A stretch of DNA of 33,683 bases, taken from NCBI RefSeq assembly GCF_001509485.1, contig NZ_LLZI01000262.1, forward strand, positions 1 to 33,683, read 5' to 3'. Numbering within the stretch: position 1 is the first letter of the stretch; each line of letters starts with the position of its first letter. The stretch is from Streptomyces sp. NRRL F-4489. GTDB taxonomy: Bacteria; Actinomycetota; Actinomycetes; Streptomycetales; Streptomycetaceae. Of the stretch, positions 1 through 8,383 are shown piece after piece. A model generated the notes under the pieces. The model searched no databases. It had not been told where the DNA came from and saw only the letters and a list, made by a program, of their open reading frames with translations. A program made the position numbers and the translations under genes.

Positions 1-301
1 CGCTGAACCAGGCCGCCGGCGGCTTCCACAGCAACAGCTCGGTCTCCTGCCACACCGCGTCCGCGAGCTCCCAGGCGCCGGTCGCCATCGCATCGAACGC
101 CTCCGTGCGCACCGACCGGTCGCCCTCGGCGCGGGCCTTGGCGTAGAGGGTGGGCCAGCGGGTCTCGGCTCCCGGCGAGCAGGCGGCCACCAGAGCCTTG
201 TTCGTGTCGGCGACGACGCGCAGCGCGTGCTCGCTCCACACGCGGCCCGTACGGTGTACGTCGCGCCGTACGACCGTCTGTCCCGCCTTGAAGCGCTTCA
301 C
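1..301 (-). CDS. DUF402 domain protein, N-terminal part
   Basis: The first 100 codons of a leftward gene are present; the rest lies outside the window. Translation from the GTG at 301-299 reads MKRFKAGQTVVRRDVHRTGR, then VWSEHALRVV, and later TLYAKARAEGDRSVRTEAF and ELLLWKPPAAWF. This closely matches the streptomycete DUF402 type. In the family, DUF402 proteins are small beta-barrel proteins, and some members act as nucleoside di- or triphosphate phosphatases; the substrate here is not shown. A GGAGGAGG ribosome binding site lies just upstream (revcomp of about 306-313) and fixes the start. Codon use is typical of a native gene. The next 2.2 kb upstream hold no intact gene, so it seems to be transcribed alone. 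The family call is firm; the function is inferred only. Confidence 0.82.
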   Translation of the reverse strand, partial: MKRFKAGQTVVRRDVHRTGRVWSEHALRVVADTNKALVAACSPGAETRWPTLYAKARAEGDRSVRTEAFDAMATGAWELADAVWQETELLLWKPPAAWFS

Positions 302-560
302 CGGTTCCTCCTCCGCGACGGGCCGCCCGGGGCGTCCGGCGGGGTGGGCACCACCTCAGCGCGGTCCGGCCGGGGTGGGCAAGCCGCCGTTCGGGGGCGG
401 CTAGACCAGGCTCGTGGTGGGCTTGCCCAGCAGCCGCGGCCGACCCGCCCGGCCTGCCGACCCTCCCGGCCTGCCCGGCCTGCCCGGTCTGCCGCCGCGT
501 TCACCGCGGCTGGGGTGGCGAGGCCAGAGGCCGGCGGTCCTTGCCGGGGCCGACAACCCG

Positions 561-1100
561 CTACACCGGCTGCTCGGGCCCGTGTTCGGTCAGCAGGGGC
601 ACGGACGTGGTCGCTACCGTGATCCACCCCTTGGGCCGGGCACGGTCGGGGAAGGCGGTCTGGCCTCGTTGCCGGTGCCGCGCGGCGTGAGCGGGGGCGA
701 AGAGGAACAGGAGCGGCGGGAAGGGCCGCTCCAGCGACGGCCCGGTGTATGAGTCTCCTGCCAGTGGGGCGCGGGGCGTGGGCGGTATTGCCGCGCGCGC
801 GACGCCGGGGCGCTGCAGTAGTAGGTGTCGTAGCGTTCCGGATTGGCGAGCTGGCGGGCGTAGACATCGGGCGGTTGATCTCCACGAATGTGTGGGAGCC
901 GTCAGGCGGGAGCAGGACGCCGTTGGGCAGGCGCCAGGGAGTCGGCCGGGGTGGGGCGGGGCGGGCTGGGGAGGGGTGGGCGACTTCCACCTGCCGGTCG
1001 CTGTGGTCGGCCGCCCCGGCGTGGTGGAAGGCGATGACGGTGTCGACCAGGGCGAAAGCGTGCTCATGCAAGGCTGTCTTCGCGGCCGCGCGCTGTTTCG
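561..1100 (-). pseudogene. Replication-relaxation family protein relic, frameshifted twice
   Basis: Three pieces of one protein lie in three frames on the minus strand. Piece A (about 1080-871) reads ALHEHAFALVDTVIAFHHAG, RQVEVAHP, then LPNGVLLPPDGSHTFVEINR. Piece B (868 to about 735) continues with YARQLANPERYDTYY and HWQETHTPGRRW. Piece C (734-561) gives LERPFPPLLFLFAPAHA, GWITVATTS and PLLTEHGPEQPV followed by TAG. The order and spacing match the middle and end of Replic_Relax proteins, which are carried by actinobacterial plasmids and integrative elements. Frame changes occur near 869 and near 734. The N-terminal half was not recognised upstream. It is best read as a dead remnant of an integrated mobile element. 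Sequencing error is less likely because two separate shifts would be needed and flanking mobile genes are absent. Confidence 0.68.
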
Positions 1101-2289
<1,189 letters not shown>

Positions 2290-2548
2290 AAGGGTGCTCC
2301 ATACGTCCGCGGGTCCTCCTCCAGCCGGTGGTACTGCGACTCGACGCCGTGTTCCGCCGTGGGCGGGCCGGAGGTTGGGGCGGTCCTTCACCCTGGTGAC
2401 GAGCCAGCGTGGTGCAGAGCATCGGCGTCAATGCCCGAATTCGACACCCGTATCGGTTTCCTGGCGAAAAGACGTCTAGGCCGTGAGAGCAGCTAGGCAT
2501 AACGTTCGCGGGGACAGATACCGTCTCGTCATTGACTGGGGGATTTAT

Positions 2549-2896
2549 ATGAAAAAGGGTCGTATAGCAGGGACAGTGGCCTCCCTGGCACTGGCCTTGG
2601 GGGGAACGATGGCCTTCACGCCGAGCGCGGTAGCGGACAGCGGGCCGCCGGTGACCGCTGTTCCTGCGTCCGGCACTTCCGCGGCGCAGGCGTGTTGGGG
2701 CCAGCCGGAGCGCGGCAGCGCGGGCCACTACGGCAACAGCGGCTGGTGCGACTCGGGGCGGTACCGGCAGGTGATCAGGTGCCAGACCCTCGGGGACTAC
2801 CGCTACGTGCACTACGGTCCCTGGGTGTGGGCGCCCGAGAAGAGCACCGCGTGGTGCAACCTCGGCGACAGGGTCATCGATACCTGGCTGGAGTAA
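2549..2896 (+). CDS. Small secreted four-cysteine protein
   Basis: This gene encodes a 115-residue precursor. The start MKKGRIAGTVASLALALGG, followed by TMAFTPSAVA, is a classical Sec signal peptide, with likely cleavage after AVA near residue 29. The mature part of about 86 residues has four cysteines in the contexts ACWGQ, WCDSG, IRCQT and WCNLG, is rich in Trp, Tyr and Gly, and probably forms two disulfides outside the cell. An upstream in-frame start at 2483 exists, but the ATG at 2549 is preferred because GGGGGA lies about 6 bases upstream and the signal peptide starts there. The gene stands alone and is followed 28 bases later by a strong hairpin. I do not recognise the family. A small exported structural or inhibitor-like protein is possible. 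Confidence 0.8.
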   Translation: MKKGRIAGTVASLALALGGTMAFTPSAVADSGPPVTAVPASGTSAAQACWGQPERGSAGHYGNSGWCDSGRYRQVIRCQTLGDYRYVHYGPWVWAPEKSTAWCNLGDRVIDTWLE

Positions 2897-2923
2897 GCCA
2901 GGCACCCCTTTCGGCAGTAGGCG

Positions 2924-2961
2924 CCTGCCGGCCCGTAGGGATCCGCGGACGGGCCGGCAGG
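2924..2961 (+). terminator. Hairpin terminator of the secreted-protein gene
   Basis: A perfect inverted repeat has arms CCTGCCGGCCCG (2924-2935) and CGGGCCGGCAGG (2950-2961), with a 14-base loop. It starts 28 bases after the stop codon. There is no T-run, which is usual for streptomycete terminators. Confidence 0.75.
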
Positions 2962-3591
2962 CGGCCAGCTGGGCGGCGGCGAGTGCTCCCCAGCCCGGCC
3001 CGTCGAGTGGACCCCAGCCCCAGCCCGACCCGGCCCGGTACCGCCCGCGGCGACGCGCCGGGCGGTCGGCCACGGTAGGACCCGGCGGGCGGCTGCCTCC
3101 AACAGGGGCATCGCCCGAGCGAGCGCCGGACGATGCGGGGCATGAGCGGCGAGCGCGGCCACGAGCCGGGAGACCACGGCCGCGCCGCCGGAGCCGGCGG
3201 CCCCCTCCCTTCAGTCGACGGCCGGGCCACCGAGCTGCTCAGCAGGGCGTGTGCGAGGTGCCGGCCGGCGCCGGGAAAGCGACCGGGCGCCGAGGCCGGG
3301 GACCGATCTCGGTCCCAAGCGGCAGCGGGTTCCGGGTCCGCCCCGGCGTGGTCACGCCGCGGCCGGTGACGGCCGGACGACGGCCGGCAGCGGCCAGGCC
3401 CGCATCCCCGCCCCACCCCCGCTACCGACCCCGTCGCGGGACGCCGGCGGAAGCCGCGCCGCCCTCAGTGCGCTGCGCGGCGCACGGCACGCCAGACGAG
3501 CCGCGCCAGGCAGGCACCGCGTCATGCGAGTCCTGGGAGGGAAGGCTTCACCGGGTCCGGTCCGTTGCCTGGTCTCCCCCCTGGGCGGCGG
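2962..3591. other. Spacer with no supported feature
   Basis: This stretch lies between the terminator and the end of a convergent lipoprotein gene. Open frames are present on both strands, but they are compositional, overlap one another, and have no family resemblance or convincing ribosome binding site. I see nothing in it. Confidence 0.5.
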
Positions 3592-4086
3592 TCACCGACG
3601 CCCGCACTTCCCGGTCGCTACCGCGACGAAAACTCCCCTGTAGGGGGCGAGTTCCGGTACCCAGTACTGGTCGGGAATATCCGATACGGCGAGAGTCGCA
3701 TGCCAATCACCTGACGTCAGGACAATCGTGTACGGTCCGACGAGTCCCAGCTTCCAACCCCGTTGCTGCAGTCGCCGCGCGACCAGATGAGCGTCCTGCA
3801 TGGTGGTGACCCGATCGGACAGACGCCTCGCCGATACCATGCAGATCCCGGTCATCAGCTTGGGGTTCAAATCCGTGTAGACGCCAAGCCCTTCGCTGGC
3901 GGCGCGCATCTCAGCGGTCACCTCGGCCCGCGTCTTGTCAGGACGCGGAGACGATGACGATGACGCCGTGCCGGACGGCGACGACGACTTGGCGGGTACA
4001 GCGGTTCGCGTGTCCGCTGCCGAGCACCCCGCCACCGCCACCACCCCCACCGCAAAAACAGCCGCCAGGAACCCCAACCGCCTCAT
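3592..4086 (-). CDS. Putative lipoprotein of unknown function
   Basis: This gene encodes 164 residues starting MRRLGFLAAVFAVGVVAVAG, with the lipobox cysteine right after (VAGC), so it is predicted to be lipid-anchored outside the membrane. A Ser/Thr/Pro-rich low-complexity linker with a run of serines follows. A compact domain of about 115 residues comes next, containing AEVTAEMRAASEGLGVY, ISDIPDQYW-like text (seen as SDIPDQYWVPELAPY) and ending VAVATGKCGRR. The start is chosen at the ATG at 4086, with GGGGGG 5 bases upstream; an upstream GTG at 4146 would bury the signal peptide. A short palindrome, TTGCACTGCAA, lies 24 bases upstream of the start. The domain is not recognised. A similar architecture, a lipobox then a linker then a small domain, recurs in the lipoprotein at 13673. 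Confidence 0.8.
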   Translation of the reverse strand: MRRLGFLAAVFAVGVVAVAGCSAADTRTAVPAKSSSPSGTASSSSSPRPDKTRAEVTAEMRAASEGLGVYTDLNPKLMTGICMVSARRLSDRVTTMQDAHLVARRLQQRGWKLGLVGPYTIVLTSGDWHATLAVSDIPDQYWVPELAPYRGVFVAVATGKCGRR

Positions 4087-4109
4087 TCGCCCCCCGAGCA
4101 CACGGCACC

Positions 4110-4120
4110 TTGCACTGCAA
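4110..4120. promoter_or_regulatory. Short palindrome upstream of the lipoprotein gene
   Basis: TTGCACTGCAA is an 11-base palindrome (5-1-5) that lies 24 bases before the lipoprotein start. It could be an operator half of a small regulator site. No matching regulator is adjacent, so this is weak. Confidence 0.25.
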
Positions 4121-4269
4121 TGAACAATCGAACGGAAGTGTGCCACGGTTCACAGGCCAGGTTTCTCTCTCAGCGTCTGGCGTCCTCCCCGGCGAGCACG
4201 CCCCGCCCGTGAGGCCCACGCCCGGCCCGGCAACCGGACAACCCGGCCATCGCCTACGGCCGGCCTCCC

Positions 4270-4340
4270 GGAGCACGAACGGCTGGCCTGCCACCGCAGC
4301 ACAGCATCCTGGAGCACGAATGGCTGCGCCTGCCACCGCA
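4270..4340. repeat. 29/30-bp imperfect direct repeat, period 41
   Basis: Two copies start with GGAGCACGAA and end with CCTGCCACCGCA: 4270-4298 and 4311-4340. They differ by a C/T change and a small insertion in the middle. They lie in non-coding spacer. Confidence 0.85.
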
Positions 4341-5091
4341 TGACGTTGCGTAGCGCACCAGCGGCATCCACTCGGCCCAGCCGCAGCGGCCCGACGGCAC
4401 TCAGCGGCTCCGACCTTCCGCGGCGCTGCCGTCCCGCGGCGCCGACGAGACACCAGGCAGCGGCGGATCCCCGCCCGCGGGGCACCGGCACACGAAGAAC
4501 CTTCCCACGCCCTTGCATGACACAACCGCGCGAGCGAGCAGGGGCGGTGGCCCATCCCGGTCGGCCCACTCCGCGCTGATCCGGACAACGGGCAAGGTGC
4601 GGAACGCTGGTGGCGCCGGCAGGCCGACAACGACGGCGGCGGTTCCGGGCGCCGGCCGACAACCCCCAAAATCCGGTGGCAGCACGCGGCACCACCGCGG
4701 AGCCAGCCGTGAGGGCTGTGCCGCGCCACGACGACATGCGGGCCGCCGAACCGCGGCCAGACCGCCGAACGGCGGCCGGATCGACGGACCCCGGCCGGGC
4801 CGCCGACAAACCGGCGGCTCGCGGGGCAACCCACAACGCACCGACGGCGAACGGCCATCCGCACGACGCCGGGCACGCGGGCCCACGAGGCAGCCGGAGC
4901 CGTCCAGCCACCACCGGCAGACGGCCGGACCACGACGGTGCAAGAGCCGACAAGCCCGAACCCACCGCCGGGCCCGCGGCGGCGCCCGGAGGGCTGCACC
5001 AGAGCGGCCGACTGCCGCGGCCCTCCGGGCGGCGCTGCGCGCCGGCAACGAGCAAGCCCGCAGGGCAGCGACCGAGCCGCGGCCGGACAAC

Positions 5092-5112
5092 GGTCAGCGG
5101 TCAGCGGTCAGC
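5092..5112. repeat. GGTCAGC tandem triplet
   Basis: Three head-to-tail copies of the 7-mer GGTCAGC are followed by a degenerate continuation (GATCGGACAGC). They lie in non-coding spacer. Confidence 0.85.
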
Positions 5113-5541
5113 GATCGGACAGCTGATGTCGGTGACAGCCGGTCCTGAGCCCAGCTGCAGGCGGCGCCCACAGCAGGCGACCCGGCCCCGGCCCGCCGCC
5201 AGGCCACGCAGAGCCGCGGACCCGACAACAACAGCAGCCGTTGCCCTGCCCATCGGCTGACGCTGCCCGCTGCCGGCTAGCCCCTGGCCACGCCCCGACC
5301 CCACCCCGGGTGGTTAGCGCGATCACAGCCCACGGCAAGCAGCCACCGCAGGCCCCGCTCAGGCCGACAACGCGCGCGGCCGCAGCGCCCCAACCACCCC
5401 CGGGGCGCAGGACGTAGCCGCCGCACGCAAGGGCCCCGCCCCAGCCGCGTGGTCACGCCAGCCGGGGCGGCCCAGGCCAGCAGCCGAACAGCAGCCGCGA
5501 TGGACGCGTCATCGAAAGCAAGACCGGCGGCCCGCCCCGGT

Positions 5542-5557
5542 CCGGCCCGATAGCCGG
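5542..5557 (-). terminator. Weak hairpin after the SUKH-like gene
   Basis: CCGGC and GCCGG arms with a 6-base loop start 4 bases past the stop of the leftward gene that ends at 5562. The stem is only 5 base pairs, so this is tentative. Confidence 0.3.
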
Positions 5558-5561
5558 TCGA

Positions 5562-6170
5562 TCAGAGGTCGGCGGTATCGAAGAGGGGATCGAGTGGATC
5601 GCCCTCGTACCCAACGACACGACAAGCCTCGGCCAGCGGCCCCCGGGAGAGCTCCACGAGCCGGGCAAGGGCCGCCGTCTGGGATGGCAGCTCGGCGGGG
5701 TCGATACCGAGCGCCCGAGCCGCAAGATCGCGTCGCCGGTCAAGGTCCGGCACGTCATCCCGGAACGCGTCGACGACCGCCTGGAGTTCTCCGGCCGTCC
5801 GACCGGGAGCGTCCTGCCACCACGGTGCCACCAGACACAACCGCACCAACTCCGGCAGCCCAACCGCGAGCAAGCCGGCCTCGCCGTCCAGGCTCACATA
5901 GACCACCGGGCGTTCCTCACCGCCCTCGCCGACGAAGCAGAACGCATCCCCCGAGCCGGCCCGCGCGAACTGCTCCAGCCTGGCACCGGAGGCGAGTTGG
6001 ATGCCTTCCTCCAGCTGGTGAGAGGCCGGGTCGGTCGCATCGAGATCCGCCACGCCGGCAAAGAACGCGACAGCCGCCTCGTTGGTTCCCAGGAGAGGCA
6101 GCAACGCCCCCGGCACGTTGGGGCGGCGGGCGGGTCCAGCGGACTCGGCCCGTGCATTCGATCCGTTCAC
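5562..6170 (-). CDS. SUKH/SMI1-KNR4-like protein, possible immunity protein
   Basis: The product has 202 residues. The central part contains LLPLLGTNEAAVAFF, LEQFARAGSGDAFCFVGEGG and PVVYVSLDGEAGLLAVGL, ending in APWWQDA. This is the pattern of the SUKH (SMI1/KNR4-like) fold seen in many actinobacterial immunity-type proteins. A helical C-terminal tail follows. SUKH proteins commonly neutralise contact-dependent or secreted nuclease toxins, but many are orphan genes of unknown role. No toxin gene is adjacent. The start is the GTG at 6170, the first possible after an in-frame TAG. Its GGAGGG is unusually close to the start codon, so initiation may be weak or slightly downstream (GTG at codon 19). 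The Imm63-like gene upstream is on the same strand. Confidence 0.68.
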   Translation of the reverse strand: MNGSNARAESAGPARRPNVPGALLPLLGTNEAAVAFFAGVADLDATDPASHQLEEGIQLASGARLEQFARAGSGDAFCFVGEGGEERPVVYVSLDGEAGLLAVGLPELVRLCLVAPWWQDAPGRTAGELQAVVDAFRDDVPDLDRRRDLAARALGIDPAELPSQTAALARLVELSRGPLAEACRVVGYEGDPLDPLFDTADL

Positions 6171-6220
6171 CCCTCCACGCTATCCCGGGCCCTCACACAG
6201 CGGCCCGGGCAGGCCGCCAA

Positions 6221-6255
6221 GGCGGTCGGCGGCCGCGAGGGCGGTCGGCGGCCGC
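6221..6255. repeat. 16-bp direct repeat between the two immunity-like genes
   Basis: GGCGGTCGGCGGCCGC occurs at 6221-6236 and again at 6240-6255, with period 19. Nearby GCCGCC strings could pair with it, so it may also fold as a hairpin downstream of the Imm63-like gene. Confidence 0.8.
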
Positions 6256-6305
6256 AAGCCGCCGCAAGGCTGCACACTCCGCATACCACCGGAGCAGCTG
6301 ATGCA

Positions 6306-6743
6306 TCACCACGACAGCGGATGCGCATCTACGTCCTCCAACCGAACCCCCGGGCATTTCGTGGGGATGCCTGCCCGGAACTGCTCCGCCCACTGGGAGT
6401 CGAGGCGACGGAGGAGCTCGACCTGCTTGGCAAGCCAGCCGATCCGCGTGTCCCGACCTTCGGGAAAGCGGTGCCGCTGCTCCAACTCCCAACGCATGGA
6501 CAAAGAACAGGTGGCATCAAGGGCGATCCAATACAGGGCCTCGGTCAGGTCCGCGGTGGTGCGGTGCTGCAGTTCCTGACCGCGCTCCCGCACGATCCAA
6601 TGGATGATCCCGTCACGGACCTCGATGTAGGGAACAGCGGCGTCCCGGCGGCCGAACGCAACCAGGTCATACCTACGCCCGCCGTAAAGCTTGGCGGACA
6701 TCTCGTACACGGCGGCTTGTACATCCCCAACCATTATCGTCAT
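6306..6743 (-). CDS. Imm63-like immunity protein
   Basis: The product has 145 residues. The block YIEVRDGIIHWIVRERGQEL, then RTTADLTEALYWIALDATCS, then WLAKQVELLRRLDSQW matches the Imm63 family: a strand-rich N-terminus, an ERGxE motif, a DLxEALYW helix and an AKQxELL helix before a basic tail. Imm63 proteins are predicted to neutralise polymorphic toxins. No cognate toxin is visible in the window, so it may be an orphan or scavenged immunity gene. The ATG at 6743 is taken as the start; MVGDVQ three codons on is equally possible, and neither has a clear ribosome binding site, so the mRNA may be leaderless. It lies 135 bases upstream of the SUKH-like gene on the same strand. Confidence 0.72.
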   Translation of the reverse strand: MTIMVGDVQAAVYEMSAKLYGGRRYDLVAFGRRDAAVPYIEVRDGIIHWIVRERGQELQHRTTADLTEALYWIALDATCSLSMRWELEQRHRFPEGRDTRIGWLAKQVELLRRLDSQWAEQFRAGIPTKCPGVRLEDVDAHPLSW

Positions 6744-6880
6744 GACGACGATTATCGCGGCTGGTCAACCGAGGACGCACGCCCCCCTCGCGTCGAACCC
6801 GCAGCCAAGCCCCGAGACCGGAACAACACCGCCACAACCCCAAGGGCGCCGACAGCGGTCCCGCAGACCGCGGAGTGCCG

Positions 6881-8137
6881 TCACCCCGCCAGTCGCCACA
6901 GCGGCGCGGCCTCCCGTGAAGGGGAAGCCGCGCGCAGGTGACTGCGGAGTTCGGCCCAAGCAGCGTGGTCCAGGCCCAGCTCCTCGACGATGCGGCGAGA
7001 GGTGACGTAGGAGATTCCTGCACGGGCGGTCCGGCGTTCCCACGAGGCGAAACGGACGCTCACGGGCGGCAGCGGGGCGGCATGGCTTGCGGTGGCGGGA
7101 TGGCCGGCGGGGGCAGACGTGGCCGGCGGAGCGGCGGGACCAGTGACGGGACCGGGAGCGGCCGACGGGGCGCCGCGGTGACTGACGATGCCGGGAGCGG
7201 CCGGCGGGGCGGTGGGGTCAGCGATGGCGCCCGGTGCGGTCGGCGGGCTGAGGGATGAGGGGCTGCCGACCACGCGGGCGCGTTCACGTTCGCGGGCGAT
7301 CTCGGAGAAACCGCACACCCGTTGACTTGCACGTTCCGCTTCGGCAAGGTCCCTCGTTCCGGCCAACTCCCTTGCCAACGGGTTCAGTTCGAGAGCGTGG
7401 GCCAGGGTGAGGCGGTAGACGGCGGGGCTGGTGGCGGTGAGGGTGACAGGGTGCGGGGCGTCCCGGATGCCGCAGACTCCGCGGATCCCGCGGGCCGCCG
7501 CGACCAGCAGGGCACTCGCCTCCGAAGGATGCCAGTCGAAGACCCGCGCGACAGGCAGCGTGTCGGCGGCGGTCAAGGTGCGCAAGGGCGTACCCAGCCT
7601 GGGCAGCAGGACCGATGCGGGGACCTCGCAGTCCAGGCCCGGCCCCGCCACGTACACGAAGGCAGGCAGCGCGGTATGGGCGGCGGCGGCCAGGGCCAAG
7701 GCGTCCCCCAAGGGGCTGCGCAAGGTGGGTTCGGTGCCGTCGGCCACGACGTCGCCGCCGACATCGACGATATCGACCCGGTCCGCCCGGCAGTACGCGG
7801 CCGCCTCCTCGATCTGCCGGGCCAGCCCCCTGGCGCCGCCGTAGGGGTCGAGCAGACCGAGTTCCGGCCTCAGCGCAGCGGCCAACCCCGGCAGCAGCGA
7901 CCCGGCCGGCGGGCGCGGCGCGGTCGCCGGGGTGACCAGGCGCAGCGTCGGGCCGGCCGGCACGGTACCGGTGAAGTCGGACGGCCGGCGCGGCCCGGGC
8001 ACCGGGTCGACCACCAACCGTTCCCAGGCATAAGTCAGGACCAGGGCCGGTTCGCCGGCCCCGTGGAGGGCGGCGTGCACCATCGCCGCCGTGATGGCGT
8101 CCCCGCCACCGCCAGCCGCCAGGAGAAGTCGCTTCAT
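6881..8137 (-). CDS. DUF1152 domain protein with Pro/Ala linker and extra C-terminal module
   Basis: The product has 418 residues. The N-terminal MKRLLLAAGGGGDAITAAM is the typical DUF1152 opening, a Rossmann-like glycine-rich loop. Further blocks are VDIVDVGGDVVADG, LPAFVYVAGPGLDCE and VARVFDWHPSEASALL, covering about the first 290 residues. A linker of roughly 60 residues made almost entirely of Pro, Ala, Gly and Ser follows. The last 60 residues form a separate charged helical module (SVRFASWERRTARAGISYV, later LGLDHAAWAELRSHLR). DUF1152 enzymology is unknown. The ATG at 8137 is chosen because the conserved glycine loop follows directly; a GTG at 8191 would add 18 residues. No clear ribosome binding site is seen. 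It is divergent from the radical SAM gene and shares a 246-base intergenic region with it. Confidence 0.78.
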   Translation of the reverse strand: MKRLLLAAGGGGDAITAAMVHAALHGAGEPALVLTYAWERLVVDPVPGPRRPSDFTGTVPAGPTLRLVTPATAPRPPAGSLLPGLAAALRPELGLLDPYGGARGLARQIEEAAAYCRADRVDIVDVGGDVVADGTEPTLRSPLGDALALAAAAHTALPAFVYVAGPGLDCEVPASVLLPRLGTPLRTLTAADTLPVARVFDWHPSEASALLVAAARGIRGVCGIRDAPHPVTLTATSPAVYRLTLAHALELNPLARELAGTRDLAEAERASQRVCGFSEIARERERARVVGSPSSLSPPTAPGAIADPTAPPAAPGIVSHRGAPSAAPGPVTGPAAPPATSAPAGHPATASHAAPLPPVSVRFASWERRTARAGISYVTSRRIVEELGLDHAAWAELRSHLRAASPSREAAPLWRLAG

Positions 8138-8383
8138 GACGACAGGGATATCCCAAAGCGGCGCGCCGATTCCAGGGTGTTGCGGTTTCACCCCGACCGC
8201 CCGGGGAGTTTCCTATGCCAGGCATGGGAGCTTTGAGCAAGAGGACGAATCATCCAACACGGGCCGGGTTCGGGCGAGTTACTTCATGGGTTCGCCTCAT
8301 GTCGCCGTTGCCCCGTTGTCGACCAGGCTGTTCCCGGCGCGACGTGATCCTCTGGCACTGTGGCCGACCGGAAGGAACCGCAC

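Larger units (their letters stand above)
4087..5561. other. Long repeat-bearing spacer, no supportable gene
   Basis: Nearly 1.5 kb lies between two leftward genes. All six frames have long openings because A+T is scarce, but third-position bias is weak in those I checked and no domain is recognisable. The stretch is visibly repetitive: a 29/30-base direct repeat near 4270-4340, three copies of GGTCAGC at 5092-5112, and many copies of the short string GACAAC (for example near 4585, 4628, 4658, 5085, 5224 and 5367), often preceded by CC or GCC. Confidence 0.5.

Noticed and set aside
4401..5260. Several 200-codon open frames on both strands of the spacer
   Set aside because: All frames are open at once, third-position bias is weak in those checked, and none shows a domain or a good ribosome binding site.
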